64,000 nt of DNA from Nautilus pompilius (taxonomy: Eukaryota > Mollusca > Cephalopoda > Nautilida > Nautilidae): positions 1-64,000 of the forward strand of contig JACATO010001136.1 of the NCBI GenBank assembly GCA_018389105.1, read 5' to 3'. A program made the position numbers and the translations under genes. How positions within the stretch are numbered: the first letter of the stretch is position 1; each line of letters opens with the position of its first letter. The notes below the pieces were generated by a model. That model did not search any database. It was not told where the DNA came from and saw only the letters and a program-made list of their open reading frames with translations. Positions 39,501-51,149 of the stretch are shown piece by piece.

Positions 39501-39818
39501 TAAAATCACACCTGGCGGCGGTTGTGCACGAAAAAAATGGAGATTCACCCGTAATTCTTAAAATTTAATAATTTCTTTTTTCTTGAACAAGTAATTTAAG
39601 TTTCTGATGTTGCCTATTTTTTCAAACACCGTTATACGCTAAGTAAACTATAACCTCCGAGTTGGCAGCCACTTCAGGGAGGTAAAATTTACTCTAGTTT
39701 TAATTTTCCAATAATATAAATTTTACCTGCATAGGTAAATAAATGTGCAACTGTGTCGTCTCTTGACTATGATGTTTCATGTCCACAAAGTATTGAACAC
39801 AAAGCTTGACACACTTAG
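36561..39818. other. Intergenic DNA, no recognisable gene
   Basis: Holds a GT microsatellite at 37281-37306 and a GC-rich stretch around 37860-38290. Near 39250-39300 a GTGATTCGAGGC sequence resembles a worn B box. Overlapping frames at 38939-39251 lie on both strands and are not recognised. Confidence 0.45.
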
Positions 39819-39982
39819 TTAATCATTGATGCCGTATCCCGTAGAGACAGCGGAAAAATAAGAAGGTGCGATATCCATTCCGAGGGAAATTGCCTTATCA
39901 GAGTTATTGTAACAGATAACGGACATTGATTCTTTATTCATTAACCCAGATCCAGTGGCAACAATACTGAAACGAAAACTGC
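39819..39982 (-). CDS. Possible terminal coding exon, unknown protein
   Basis: On the minus strand a T-rich tract ending TTATTATTGTTGTAG forms a good 3' splice site just before 39982. It is followed by a 54-codon open stretch to a TAA at 39821-39819. The peptide is protein-like: it starts GSFRFSIVATGSGLMNKESM and continues with VICYNNSDKAISLGMDIAPS. If real, it is the last exon of a minus-strand gene whose other exons lie at higher coordinates. None could be matched. No homologue is recognised, and no clear poly(A) signal was found downstream. Confidence 0.3.
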
Positions 39983-40457
39983 CTACAACAATAATAATAG
40001 ATATCAAGTCCACGATCTGTATTATAAATTAATTAGGACAAAATCATTTATTTATTTTAGAACGATTTCTGAAAGATCTAAATTATGCCAGAATAAAATT
40101 AGCATATTTTTTTTGTAACAATCTCTTCTTTTATTGCAACGTTTTCTTTTTTACTTCTATTCGCTAACAATTCAGATAAATTATTTCTCTGTATAATTAC
40201 TGGCGCTCTCACGTTTCATTATCAATAGCAACATCCAATATTCGTTGTAATCTGATTGACCAAGGCTCCACCTGGAGACTTTACGTTCTGCCCACTCTGT
40301 TGGCTATGGCTAAAATCCGTTTTACTTTCGCTCTTATGTAATTATTATTGTTCAAACTTTATTTTTGTGTGAAAATTTGATGTATATGGAAATTGCTTCG
40401 TGCCAGGTGCCATTTTTGTAACAGAGGATCTATCGCGCTGACGTTATTAGTTGGCGT

Positions 40458-40844
40458 TGACGTCACAGATACGTAAGCGTTAACCCTGATCCGACGGTGA
40501 CGAAGAAGAGCGGGTAGAGCATCGTATATCGCACGTCCCTTGTCCAGCGCACAGTCCCATGGACAGCCGGAGAGGTGGGAAGGGGCCGATTGTAAGCGTC
40601 AACATCTCTAGTGATGGCGGAATTCCCTCAACGCCTTATCAGCCTTTTTTTTAATTTTGATAACCAGAGTTGGGAATTCAAAAAACCTGGATTTCGCAGT
40701 CTGACTGGTCTTGAAGTACTGGGTTTGTACGGCTGCTGCATTGAAGGCGCGAAAGGTGTTTTCCTTTATCACGCACAATCTGCCATCTCTCAAATCATCC
40801 TTTCCCTCCCACCGCTGCTTCATGGTGAGGCTTAAGAAAGCGAG
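40458..40844 (+). promoter_or_regulatory. Possible promoter with CRE and first exon
   Basis: A full CRE palindrome, TGACGTCA, lies at 40458-40465 in a stretch richer in CpG than its flanks. It is followed by a GGTGGGAAGGGGCC GC-box-like run and, at 40844, by a near-ideal 5' splice site (CGAG followed by GTAAGT). An ATG frame from 40614 (MAEFPQRLISLF) ends at a TAA shortly before the donor, so the exon would be mostly untranslated. Inferred from motifs only. Confidence 0.3.
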
Positions 40845-41129
40845 GTAAGTCTTTTACCGATTCTTTATTTGACATTAAATATATTCTAAAAAAAAACAAA
40901 GGATCGCTTGAATACCATGTAAATATCTTGTTTTGGCTCTTCTTGTTGTTGTCAGACCTCCCTCCTGTCTTTCGAGGTTAAAGGACATCTAACACCAGTG
41001 GGTTAGAAATGTGGGGGGGGAGAATAGACATCAGCCTTGGTAACAAAAACGAGTTACCTGGGTACGACTTGAGGGAGAATAGTCAAGGTAAAAGCCAATC
41101 AAAGAGTTTACCTTAGAATCTCCATTACA

Positions 41130-41310
41130 CGCATCAGGGAGACCATACTAGAACTCGTCGTTTTAAGATATAGGAAAAGCGCTAGAGGAAATCCACGTGG
41201 TTGGTTAAAGGGGCGCCAAACCGAACCGGTTCCGACCGCCATTCGAACGTGGACCCTCATTAGTAGAGTAACCAACCATTGCGCCGCCGACTGCCCCTTT
41301 TCGCTCTTCA
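41130..41310 (-). repeat. SINE-like element, minus strand
   Basis: Minus strand: GGCGGCGCAATGGTTGG (A-box region), a B-box-like ACGTTCGAATGGCG, then GGTTCGGTTTGGCGCC, which is a worn form of the CTCGGTTTGGCGTA block. Element order matches the plus-strand copy at 29245. Confidence 0.5.
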
Positions 41311-41319
41311 GTACTCTTA

Positions 41320-44300
41320 GCACAGAGAAGTTTTCAGCTCGTTCTTAAGTATTAAACAAACACAAACTGCATCCGATTACAACATCCGGATGAGAACTCA
41401 AGCTTCCCGAGAACGGGATCCAGAGTCTCCTTCTATCCAGCACACTGCACCTCTGCCGAAAGAAGCATTAAGAGAAGAAAATACCAATAATAATCGGTAT
41501 TTAGGATACCGCAAGGTGAAAGAGTAAACAAACGTAATGCCTGCCTCTCCTTAAATATTTGTTACCGGTATTCAAAGAATGGCTGGAACTTCAAAGTCCT
41601 TCCCCGTGCAAAGGATCATACCTCGCCGTCAAACGTCCAGGGTGGTCTTTATAAACAACATACTTTGCTTTTAGTTTTACGGTATTTTTTCTAAATTATT
41701 CACTTCTAAAGAACTACATACAAACAGAACATTTCTTTTCAGTACTTATCTCCAATATACTCGTATATATATCTGGATGGTGACACAATGTAGCACGCAG
41801 CGTGCTCTCGTGTCATGGCAACGACTTACAACACCTTGACCCGGCAGTTCTTTCTTTCTTGTTGGATTAGCTCTTCATTAAAGCGTTTATTTTTTAAAAA
41901 GAAAATCTGTAATTTGATTTTTTAAAAGACAAATATATGTATAAAACTACAGAAAATAAAATTAAAATTAAACTGTTTAGATATTTCAATATTAAACTAC
42001 AGAAATGTATTTTTGCATTTTTCTTAAATTTAAAATATAATTCATTAGTTTTAAAAATAAAGCGTAATATGTTAACAGAAAATATCATTTTTAATAATTA
42101 AAATATAAGAATATTAACAGAATTTAGTTACAAAAGCAACTTTAAAAAATATATATATATCTGTCTGTCGTCTTTGCTTCTTTATCTGCTCTTCCTCCAT
42201 TCTGTAAATGTCAGAGTAGTTTAATACAGTATTTAATGATACTATTATATATTAACCGATTACAGATTTTAATATAAACAATCATATTTCTAAATCCAAA
42301 AAGTAATTTTCGATCTCCAGCATAAAATAAAAAACATTATTATTTTTTAATTATAATTTTTTTTTCATTAATATGGTATTAAAATATTTAAAATCTTACA
42401 GGATGGAGGGTTGGCAGAGACAAAAAGACCGGTGGGCAGACAATTAAGTAGAAAACTAAAGAAAGAGAGCGAGAGAAGATGCTCTTTTAAGCTAAATTTT
42501 GCTAATATGCATATATTTTAAATCGTTAAATTTGTTTGTTTTTTTTCTGTATTTAAGCATATTTCTCACTATTTTTTAAAACATAAACTTACGTGTTTCT
42601 TTTCCAAAATAAACTAAAGTTCAGTTTTTGAAAAAATTTTATTTCATTATCATCTTTTGTGATTATATCTACAACAAAGAAGCACGAAAGATGTCGGTCA
42701 TCCAAAACAAGCTTCAGATGTTGATAGTAGTATATTTCTGACCTATGCCCCCCAGAAATGTGGTGGGTCGTGGCGTCGTAATAGTGACAACATATTAGAA
42801 TGTGGATTCCTAGGAAACAGTGTAGTTTCTAATTGACAAAACTGCTATATCGTAATATCGTGAATGTTTCTGGGGGGGGAGAAAGTATGTGTTGGAGTCT
42901 GAAATAAAGGCTGTTAAAGAGACAAAACCAAGCCAATAACATTAGTCAAAGCTAGTAACATCCAGAAACCGTTGATAGATTGAACGCATCCGTCCGCCCG
43001 CGGGTCCATTCCCATGCTGGAATGTACGGATTTAAAAACATGGCGAGTTGAAATTCTGCGTGAGTCACCCGCTGTAGCCTCGCATCTTAAGCTGTAAAAC
43101 GAGGCTCGAGATCAAATAGCGTGTTGCTGGGTCATTTGTTCCTAATATGTAATGGAAAACATTTCTTAATTTATCAGATGGATAATAAACAAGTCTATCA
43201 GGCCAATTCAACCAGACTCCTCTCTTAATAGTACAGGAGACTAAATTAGTCTCGTGTGTTTCTTTACAGGTAGTAGACTATTTCCTTAACTTGCATGCAA
43301 GTGCACAACTATAACAAAATGTTGCATTTAAAACATTTATTTTACCAATTAAAACTTTAAACCGAATTCTGGTATTTTTTCTCTTGTACTTTTCATTCAA
43401 AATTCTACCAATAAAGAATGAAATGTTATTGAAACTCCCAAATGTCTTATTTTGAGTCAGACCGTTGGTAAGAAAACTGAAATAAAGTCCATTTTCGCTG
43501 GAAAATGCCAACCCACTACAATTCAGATAGTGTTCGGTCAGGAATTTGCTACTTTTGACAAACAAGGTCTTCTGAATTTGAAGTTTCAAATTGGAATAAG
43601 ATATGGCCAGGGGCATGAGAAAAAAAATACATTTTAAAATTTAAAATTAGAGATATAGACAAGCGTACATGATGGAGATTATACCAAATAAGCAACCAGC
43701 AATCGATTTTTCCGAAAGTGGAATATAATTATAGAAGGAGAAAATGAGCCGATTCCTTTGTAAGTTAAAAAAATTAAACTTTAAGTTCTAAAAATGGATA
43801 AACTGTAGGACAGGTCTTTATTAAAGCTTCTTCTAACAGGAAACACTGTAAGCTTAAAATGTGAACAGGAAATAAATGTTCTTATTCAGTGGAGATAAAT
43901 TTAGATAGTTTTGTAAGTACTTTACGTACATTTATTTCAATGATAGGTTTTTGAAAGAAATTAAATTGCAATACTTTGAAAATAAAGGCAATCATTTAGA
44001 AAAATTAGTAAAAGAAGAACAGATTTTATAGGTTTTACAGACCAAAATAAAAAAAAACCTTATAAGATAAATATCTAAACAAAACTAATTCTTTCAGACT
44101 AAAGCCTGTGAATAAAGGTTTAAGGGAATAATCATATCAAGAAACTTATCATTGTGATTAGAGAAGATGTCAGAGAAAAACAATTTACCACTATTACAAT
44201 GGACAACAAAATGAAACTTTTTGTCTGCCAATGAGAAAAATGTGAGTGATCTTAGCTAAATTTTGGGTGCTGATTTCAAATCTGAAGTCAGAATTTGGCT

Positions 44301-44440
44301 TGGACATCAGGTTATTGAGGTATGCATAAGGACGAATTTAACCACTAGCGCTATATTCTGACTTATGTTATATGAACTATATAAAGCTTGAACAACAATA
44401 TTTGGTATTCAAATGTTTAGTGTGAAACATATCTGTCATG
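41320..44440. other. Intergenic DNA, very AT-rich
   Basis: The most AT-rich part of the window (41880-44440). A 112-codon minus-strand frame at 43616-43278 is not recognised and lies in biased sequence. Confidence 0.5.
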
Positions 44441-44441
44441 A

Positions 44442-45530
44442 TCAGACAACAGATGCATGAGAAAGAGTGATAAAAGCAGTATGGAAGATATGGAACGCAT
44501 TTAACTTACATAGTAGGTACATTCCAAATGTTTGAAAATGTTTCAGACACTTTTTCTTGCGCTTATGTGAGATATCGGTCTCCCTTTGGAGGAACCAACA
44601 GTAATAACCCATCATGTTGGGATTGAATTTGCCCTGATATCTACTTTCCATCACCTTATGTCTTGGTGGAACCTTTCACCATGCTCATCACTGAAAACTC
44701 CTAGATTGGTTGGAAAAAAATCAAGATGCCAATGCAGAAAATGCACCTTTAGAGACATCCTGGCCCCCATTTGTTGATATGCCATTAGCATGTTTTCCAC
44801 AAACTCAGCATAGTGCTTAACTCTATATTTGCCAAGAAAGTTCTCTACAACTAAAATAAATGCTTCCCATGCTGCAGACTCCAGTGAGTTCAGCTTATTT
44901 TTTGAACCCGTCATCATGCATGAGTTCTCAAATTTCTGGCTCCACAAAAATTCCTTCTTTGAGTTTAGCTTCACTTTTGTCAGCAACAAACTTCTCTCTT
45001 AGGTACTTTAAACCATCACCGTCTTTATCCGTGGCTTGGACAAAGTTTTTCATAAGGTCGAGTTTGATATGAAGTGGCAGAAGGTAGACATTCTGAGGCT
45101 CTACCAACGGCATATGTTGCACATTGTATCTGCCAACAAAAGGTTCCTATCGCATAGGCCAGTCTTTTCGAGTGTAATGGTTGGCATCATCACGGCTATC
45201 CCAAAGATACAAGAAACACGTGTTTTGTGTACCCTAGTTGCAATCCGAGTAGGAGAGAAATAACTTTGAGATCATCACAAGTTTTCCATTTATGATCCGA
45301 ACAACTCGTCACTTTCAGAAGGAATTCCATCGATTCGTCTGTCTTTTTCAAGCCAACTGCATGAGCTATAGGAACCAAAGGATTTTGGTTACCATGATCT
45401 AACAGCACAGCTTTAAGGCTTACTTTGCTACAGTCTATGAATAACCTCCATTCATCAGTCACATGCCATAAATAAAAAACGTGACGTCCTAGAGCAAAAC
45501 GGTTTTCAGATTTGAAATCAGCGTGCGAAA
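44442..45530 (-). pseudogene. Broken copy of an unnamed invertebrate multi-copy protein
   Basis: Minus-strand frames line up in the order of a protein family I recall as numerous, uncharacterised entries in spiders, insects and Hydra. Its landmarks here are EWRLFIDCSKVSLKAVLLDH and GYTKHVF (45462-45196), LLPLHIKLDLMKNFVQATDK and SEAKLKEGIFVEPEI (45122-44928), and LESAAWEAF, MSLKVHFLHWHLDFFPTNLG and SDEHGERFHQDI (44989-44651). The end is ESRYQGKFNPNMMGYYCWFL (44654-44442). The frame changes between each block, so at least three frameshifts are present. Remnants of the sequence before EWRLF continue to about 45530. High copy number across animals suggests a transposon protein, perhaps a DDE-type transposase, but its class is not known to me. 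Confidence 0.65.
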
Positions 45531-45860
45531 TACTGCAAAGTAAGCATGGTAGTGTTCCGGTGGCAAAATCATCGTTGTCCAGTGTTATCAGCCTCCAGTG
45601 TAAATGGTGATGTTTTAAGTATTAACCCATTATAAAATGTAAGCAACAGCGGAAACCGAAGAAACTATGCAAATGTATCGTCAATATAAATAATATGTAG
45701 TTAATGGCCTGTATAGCTACATCACTGGTGATCATTGGAAGACAAAATATTTGCTAAAAGAGAGCCAAAGCGCAATCAATGAAAAGAACTTCGGTTTGTA
45801 TATACAAATTGTAATGAAATATAAAAACAAATATCAGATGTAACCAAAATTAACAATATA

Positions 45861-47508
45861 CAGCGGTGTGCAAACGTCTTGCATAAAAATGACTAAACTT
45901 AAAAAATGAGCTCTTATTTTATAGAAATTAGTAACTATTGTATGTTTTCTGTTTTAATTGAAAGACATCGGTGTCTTTAAACGATTTATAACACTAAGAT
46001 CCATTTTGTAATTGCACAGTCAAAATTTGAATATTAATAAAATAATTTGCATGAAATCGGTACGTGCAAAAGTGTTGCATAAATTACAAAAATTAGAATA
46101 TATATTTTGTGCTATAATAGTTTAGGATAGAATAATATAAATATGAAAAAACTGTCATTTTCCACTATTCTGATTCATTTTTGTTCAATATAGTGATGCC
46201 GAGAGCCCGATATTTGACCCCCGAACAGCGGGCTACAATCGCTCCCATGAAAGAAGATGGTGAAACTGAGTGGGTCGTTGCGGATCGTATCGGTTGCAAT
46301 CAGTCGACGGTATCTCGCACCCTGAAACGTTGGAAAGCCGATGGGAGCCTAATTTCGAAACGCAGAGCCAGCAGACCGCAGAAAACGACGGCTCGACAGG
46401 ATCGTCTGATTGTCTGCATGTCGAACTCAGACTGATTCCGCACTTCCACCGACATCCAGACCGTCTTGTCAAGGCACCATGGGATCCAGTTGTCCTCGTG
46501 CACCATCAGAAGGCATTTGATCCACATTGGACTGTTCGGGCGATCGGCACAGAAGAAGCCGTTCATCAGTCTGGACAATCGTCGATAGCGACTGCAGTGG
46601 GCTCGCGACCATCTCCACTGGACCGTGGCCCAGTGATCCCGAGTGTTGTTTTCCGACGAAAGCAAATTCGTGAGGGTCCACTCGGCGGCTGGGGTGTACG
46701 TTCGGCGATCGGTGTCCGAGAAATACCATCCTAGTTGCACTCGACCGACTCTGCAGGCAGGGGGAGATTTGGCCATGGTTTTGGGTTGTTTTCATTCGTC
46801 TGGTGTTGGTCTGTTGTATCACGTGGAGGGTCGAATGAATGCCCATGACTATGCTAAGATCGTCTCGGACATTATCAAACCGTATGTGTGACCACATGTT
46901 CTTGATGACCATCTATCAGCAGGACAACGCCCCCATCCACACAGTTAGGAGTGTCAAGGCCTTGATGGCAGAGTCGCTAATCCCCCTCCTCAACTGGCCG
47001 GCTCAAATCCCGGATCTCAATCCCATCGAAAACATTTGACACTCGATTAAACTCAGCGTTGGTGCCAAAAAAACGAAAAATAAAACCGATTTGAAACGGA
47101 AAATCGTGGAAGCCTGGTCGGAGTTCGGTAGTGACAATTGCCAGCGTTTGGTAGGCAGCATGCCTGGTCGATGTGAACAAGTTATCAAGAATTTCGGATA
47201 TTCTACTCATTATTGACAGATCTGATCACTTTCTGCATAACTGGAATTGAATCTGAATTGATTAGATAGCTGTCTAGATTTTATGCAACACTTTTGCACG
47301 TGTTGATTTGATGCAAATGATTTTCTAAAAATTATAACTTTCTTACAATGAAACAATATGCTTGATATTACTGGAATAGTTGGAATAGATGCACAACAGT
47401 AATATGGAAATACTTTAACGAACAAGATTTGATAACAACTGCTTTCGACAAAATACGAGCTAATTTACAGGAAAAATAATTTTTATGCAAGACTTTTGCA
47501 CACCGCTG
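45861..47508 (+). mobile_element. Tc1-type transposon with double (IR/DR) termini
   Basis: The left end CAGCGGTGTGCAAACGTCTT (from 45861) matches the complement of the right end, CAGCGGTGTGCAAAAGTCTT read inward from 47508. TA dinucleotides flank both (45859-45860 and 47509-47510), as expected for Tc1/mariner insertion. A second, inner copy of the repeat lies inside each end: CGTGCAAAAGTGTTGCATAA from 46063 and its complement at 47279-47300. The inner pair extends to about 45 bases with an ATTTGCAT block (46043-46085 and 47279-47323). Ends plus inner repeats form the IR/DR layout seen in Sleeping Beauty-like Tc1 elements. The 1648-bp length is normal for the family. Confidence 0.93.
46196..47216 (+). 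pseudogene. Tc1-family transposase (DD34E), inactivated
   Basis: Starts MPRARYLTPEQRATI at 46196. The N-terminus holds the paired helix-turn-helix DNA-binding region, with IGCNQSTVSRTLKRW as the recognition part. The catalytic triad is intact in the readable frames: first Asp in LFSDESKF (about 46643-46666), second Asp in QQDNAPIHT (about 46915-46940), and Glu in DLNPIENI 34 residues after the second Asp, the Tc1 DD34E signature. In-frame stops occur at 46433-46435, near 46590 and 46636, at about 46888, and at 47037-47039. Most look like single-base changes from Arg or Trp codons. The total of 1021 bases to the TGA at 47214-47216 implies one net extra base, placed near 46900-46916. Without these the length would be about 339 residues, normal for the family. 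Confidence 0.92.
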
Positions 47509-48963
47509 TATACACCAATGACTCAGATATTCCAGAAGCAGATATAGTGCTATGACACAATCTGCTAATATAAACAATAATGGTATAATCAAGAAGAATG
47601 TCAATGAATGGTAGTGTAGCATCATTATTTATCTGATTGCTGAAATAAGAATCAGGAAAAGTGAAAGACAAGAAAAGAAACCATTAACAGTGTAGACAGA
47701 TGAAGAAAAAGCAAACATTTTTGTTCTGTCTGCCAAATGTCTCAGTTACTGAATCCACAAATTTTTGGAACAAATCGAAGTATTAATGGTTTGGATAGAA
47801 GTGGTGAGCTCGCGAAAAAATCATTAGATTTATTTATTTACATTTTCTTATGTTGTCACCAATCGATCAGTTCACCTGCTAGCATATAAGCATGGCCGCT
47901 TCTGCAGGCGTCATTCTATTCGGAAATGGTGGTTTTCCCGGTTAGCACTAACTGTTTTCTCAAATCCCAATACTCAGGTATAACGTGCTGAGCCACCGAT
48001 CCACCTGCAATCAGATCAAGATATTATCGCTATTGTGGCGGTCATGGTTTTGAGTCCGATAGCTTTTCTCTACATTTGGCATCTACTGGCTAGCATAGTT
48101 TCTTCTGTAGCAGGCTGATGGTGGAAGTTCCGCCCAGAGGAGGATATATTAACACCGCCACTAATATTAATAAATGACAGCCACAGTATTTTCTCTTGTC
48201 TAAATTGGTTTTAACAGGGAACATCAAGTTATTTGGCTTCTTTTTGGAAAAAAAAACTTTGCCAGTTACCTCCGAGGTCAATGGACAGCTTTCAGCGTTG
48301 AGCCGAGCGAGTTACCTGGCCACCATGAGAGGTTCTTGAGATACGGCTGAGAGTTGATCCATTGAAGAGTTTTCCGCAAAGCTTCTACCACGCGTACCCA
48401 AATAATCCTTATGAGAAATCTTTAATTCTAGACGCAGGAGGAAACCGGAGTACACGGGAAATCCCACCCGGCCATCTGATTAAAAACGAGACGAAACCGT
48501 GCCAGGGAGATGCTCGGTTCCAATCGAGATTCCAACTCGAACACTTGACGATCCTCGCTGTTTTTCAGGCGCAAATCCGGGTCTTAAGTAAAGGAATTAT
48601 TCATAAAATGGTTGATAGCTAAAAGAAACAAACAAACAGAAGAAACAAGAAATCGTTTTCGTGCTACACCCAGTGAAAACATTTCAATGCATTGATGCAC
48701 AAAGATTAAGATTTCGCACTCCTAGTTCTTCTATATAACTCATTAGAAACTCTTTTATCATATGAATCTTAGGCAAATATGCATACGCTGGTAAAATGCC
48801 ACAAACGTTGTTTGCTGAGATTCCAGACACAGTGCGTAATCTAAGTTATGGAGAAAGAATAGCAGAGCTTCGGTTTAGCCTGCAGCCATTATCCATATGA
48901 TTAAAGTTCTCAATTTTTGTATGGAAAGGAAGATACAGATCTAGCAGCAAATAAGAGGCATAT

Positions 48964-50930
48964 CTATGGGCGTCCGCAGAATTTTTTCCAGTGGGGGTGA
49001 ACAAAATAATATCAAGTGCGGGAAACGGGCTTCGTGATGAAAGAACACTACTATATATATGGTCTTGTCCAAATGTATCTATTATTTTTTGAATAATTTG
49101 GTGCCTGTTAGCTGCAGCTTCTGCTTTATGAACACTTATCATATAAAGTGCAGATAAACGATCATCTGCCATTGTTGACCTCCTTCTCATTGTGCTAAAC
49201 AACCAGCAGGAGGTTGTTACTGGTAATGTTAGAGGAATGTGAATTACTTGACGACTGGAAGGGAATAGATCGATGAACTTTAGCGATTCAATGAGTCCAT
49301 TTGCTAACACACTGTTCCCCCCTTTATGAATGACATTTCAAAACAGGTGATAACTTCAGCTTCCAAGTATCTTAATTTTGCACATTTTCTTTACTTTTAC
49401 AATTTTTTTTTAATACTTCACATCCAATGTGCACCATTTGTACAGGACGAAGAAGGAAAATAAGAGAGAAATTTTGTTTATTTTCTGAGGCAAATTGGCT
49501 CCCTAATGATGAAAGGATTGAGTCCAAATATGGCAAAACAATGTTTGACGCAAATATTCCTCCACTTGAGCCACCAACATTAGATTAAAATGTCTGCCAT
49601 CTGCATTGTGTGGGAACAGATAATTCGATATTGAACTTCTCCAACAATTGTTGAACTTTAGTGGAATTTTGTTGATTGGTTTGTCTGCCTTTTTCCAATG
49701 TTAAAAAATTACACTTATAAGCTCCTGAAGCTGATCATACACTTTTATGGTATCAAGTTCAAAAGCTTGGGGAGTTTGTGTCACGGATTCTAGCATCGCT
49801 GAATAGCTGGAAATTAGTCAGACAAAAATAAACGTCGTTGTGCATGAAGCAGATTCTAATTGGTGTGCATTTTTTCTTGTTTTACCTGAAGCTGTAGTGG
49901 CCAGTATGCTTAACTAATCGAAAATGCATTCAAAGTTGTCAGAAAAAATGTTAATATGTTTGCTTGCAGTCTGTTTTTCAGATAGTAGTGGCACATTTGG
50001 GAAAAGACATCTTCTCTTTTGATTCTCACAGACAAATTTCATGAAAGCTTTGATTGTGCCGATTGTATTGCATATCTGAGATACACAATTCAAGTTGTTC
50101 CCAACCAGATTGAGTTTAGGAGCAGCACAATGGACAAACACGTATTTTGGATACTTATGTTTTATTGTAGCTTGCATGCCCCTTTCCTTTTCCACCATTC
50201 TAAAGCACCTGTTGTATGCACATTGGCCATGTAGTTTTTCAAGGCTAAAGCCAAACTTTGTACACTGATCAATGATAGTATTGGCAATGGAAGTAGCATC
50301 CATGTCATAGTTTTGCCAGTTCAAGAAATTCCTCCCGGATATTTTTAGTGGTCGTTGTGTCAACAAAACCTACAAGTGACAATTGCTCCTTTCCAGATAT
50401 GTCAGCACTTTCATCAGCAATTGTTGAAAATCCAGTGGGATTCTTTGCCGAATAAACTATTTTTTCCCTGATAGATTCTTCAGAGAGAATGATTAGTTCT
50501 TTTTCTACATGGGCATATGTATAGCGAGCATTAGCAGGAGGATTTTCCAAATGGTTTTGTAGTATCTTTTCTCCTGATTCAATACAAAAATTAAACAGGC
50601 TTTGAACATTTCCAGATTTGTTTCCTTTACCATGTATATCAATGCCTTGTGTACATCAAAATAGAATGGTCACCAATATTGATGTAATACTTTCCGGTTC
50701 TGTTCAATGCCCTGCTTCAGAGTACCATCCGGCTGACAAACAATGTTCATTTCTCGGATTTTACAGATGACTAAAAATTTAGTTGCATCCAACTGGGCAT
50801 TTCTATGCCAAGAGGTAAGAATGTGACTTCTTGCATTTTCCTGAATGTCCTTGTAAAAAAAAAAACTGTGGTGAAGGCTCCATGTGTTCCATGATGAACT
50901 GGATGAGGGGGAATTGTACAATATTTAGAA
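48964..50930 (-). mobile_element. Decayed hAT transposon, ZMYM1/DUF4371 type
   Basis: A minus-strand transposase remnant (next entry) is followed at 49005-48964 by CCCCCACTGGAAAAAATTCT and CGGACGCCCATAG. This resembles the 3' non-coding end typical of this hAT group. The end at 48964 would read CTATGGGCGTCCGC inward. I could not find the matching 5' terminus, so the high-coordinate boundary is set by coding remains and may be short. Confidence 0.6.
49130..50921 (-). pseudogene. hAT transposase remnant, ZMYM1/DUF4371-like
   Basis: Blocks on the minus strand in order. 50921-50670 carries the N-terminal region with WHRNAQLDATKFLV. 50550-50305 carries YTYAHVEKELIILSEESIRE and STIADESADISGKEQLSLV, which holds the first catalytic Asp. 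50366-49914 carries FVHCAAPKLNLV, where the family has VHCAAHRLNLV, and AYNRCF, where the second catalytic Asp of a GYDGA motif is expected but absent. Near 49800-49730 LESVTQTPQAFELDTIKVYD is followed by a stop. 49310-49180 carries the C-terminal dimerisation region, LTLPVTTSC and RRRSTMADDRLSALYMISVH. Frame changes and stops make it inactive. DUF4371 proteins (ZMYM1, THAP12-like) are domesticated or active hAT transposases. Confidence 0.75.
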
Positions 50931-51149
50931 ACCGCAATCCAATATCAGGATTTTGATCAGAATGATCTGGTTGATCACATTAAAAGCTGTTGATGAATCT
51001 GGACCAGAGATACGTACGTACTTCTTGCCTTCTTCTCTTCTTTCTTCTCTGGTGTTTCTAATTTTCACTTGTGCTAAAAACTTTCTGATATCAATTTTCG
51101 AAAAAATGAGGTTTAACAAAATATCTAAAACAAATACAAATGTAAATTG

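Noticed and set aside
46300-46912. Two long minus-strand frames (158 and 147 codons) and a 154-codon plus frame
   Set aside because: They are in the wrong frame or strand over the Tc1 transposase, whose motifs are read in other frames.
48846-49310. Minus-strand 154-codon frame taken as one protein
   Set aside because: Its second half reads through the hAT 3' non-coding end and host flank. Only the first 45 or so residues are transposase.
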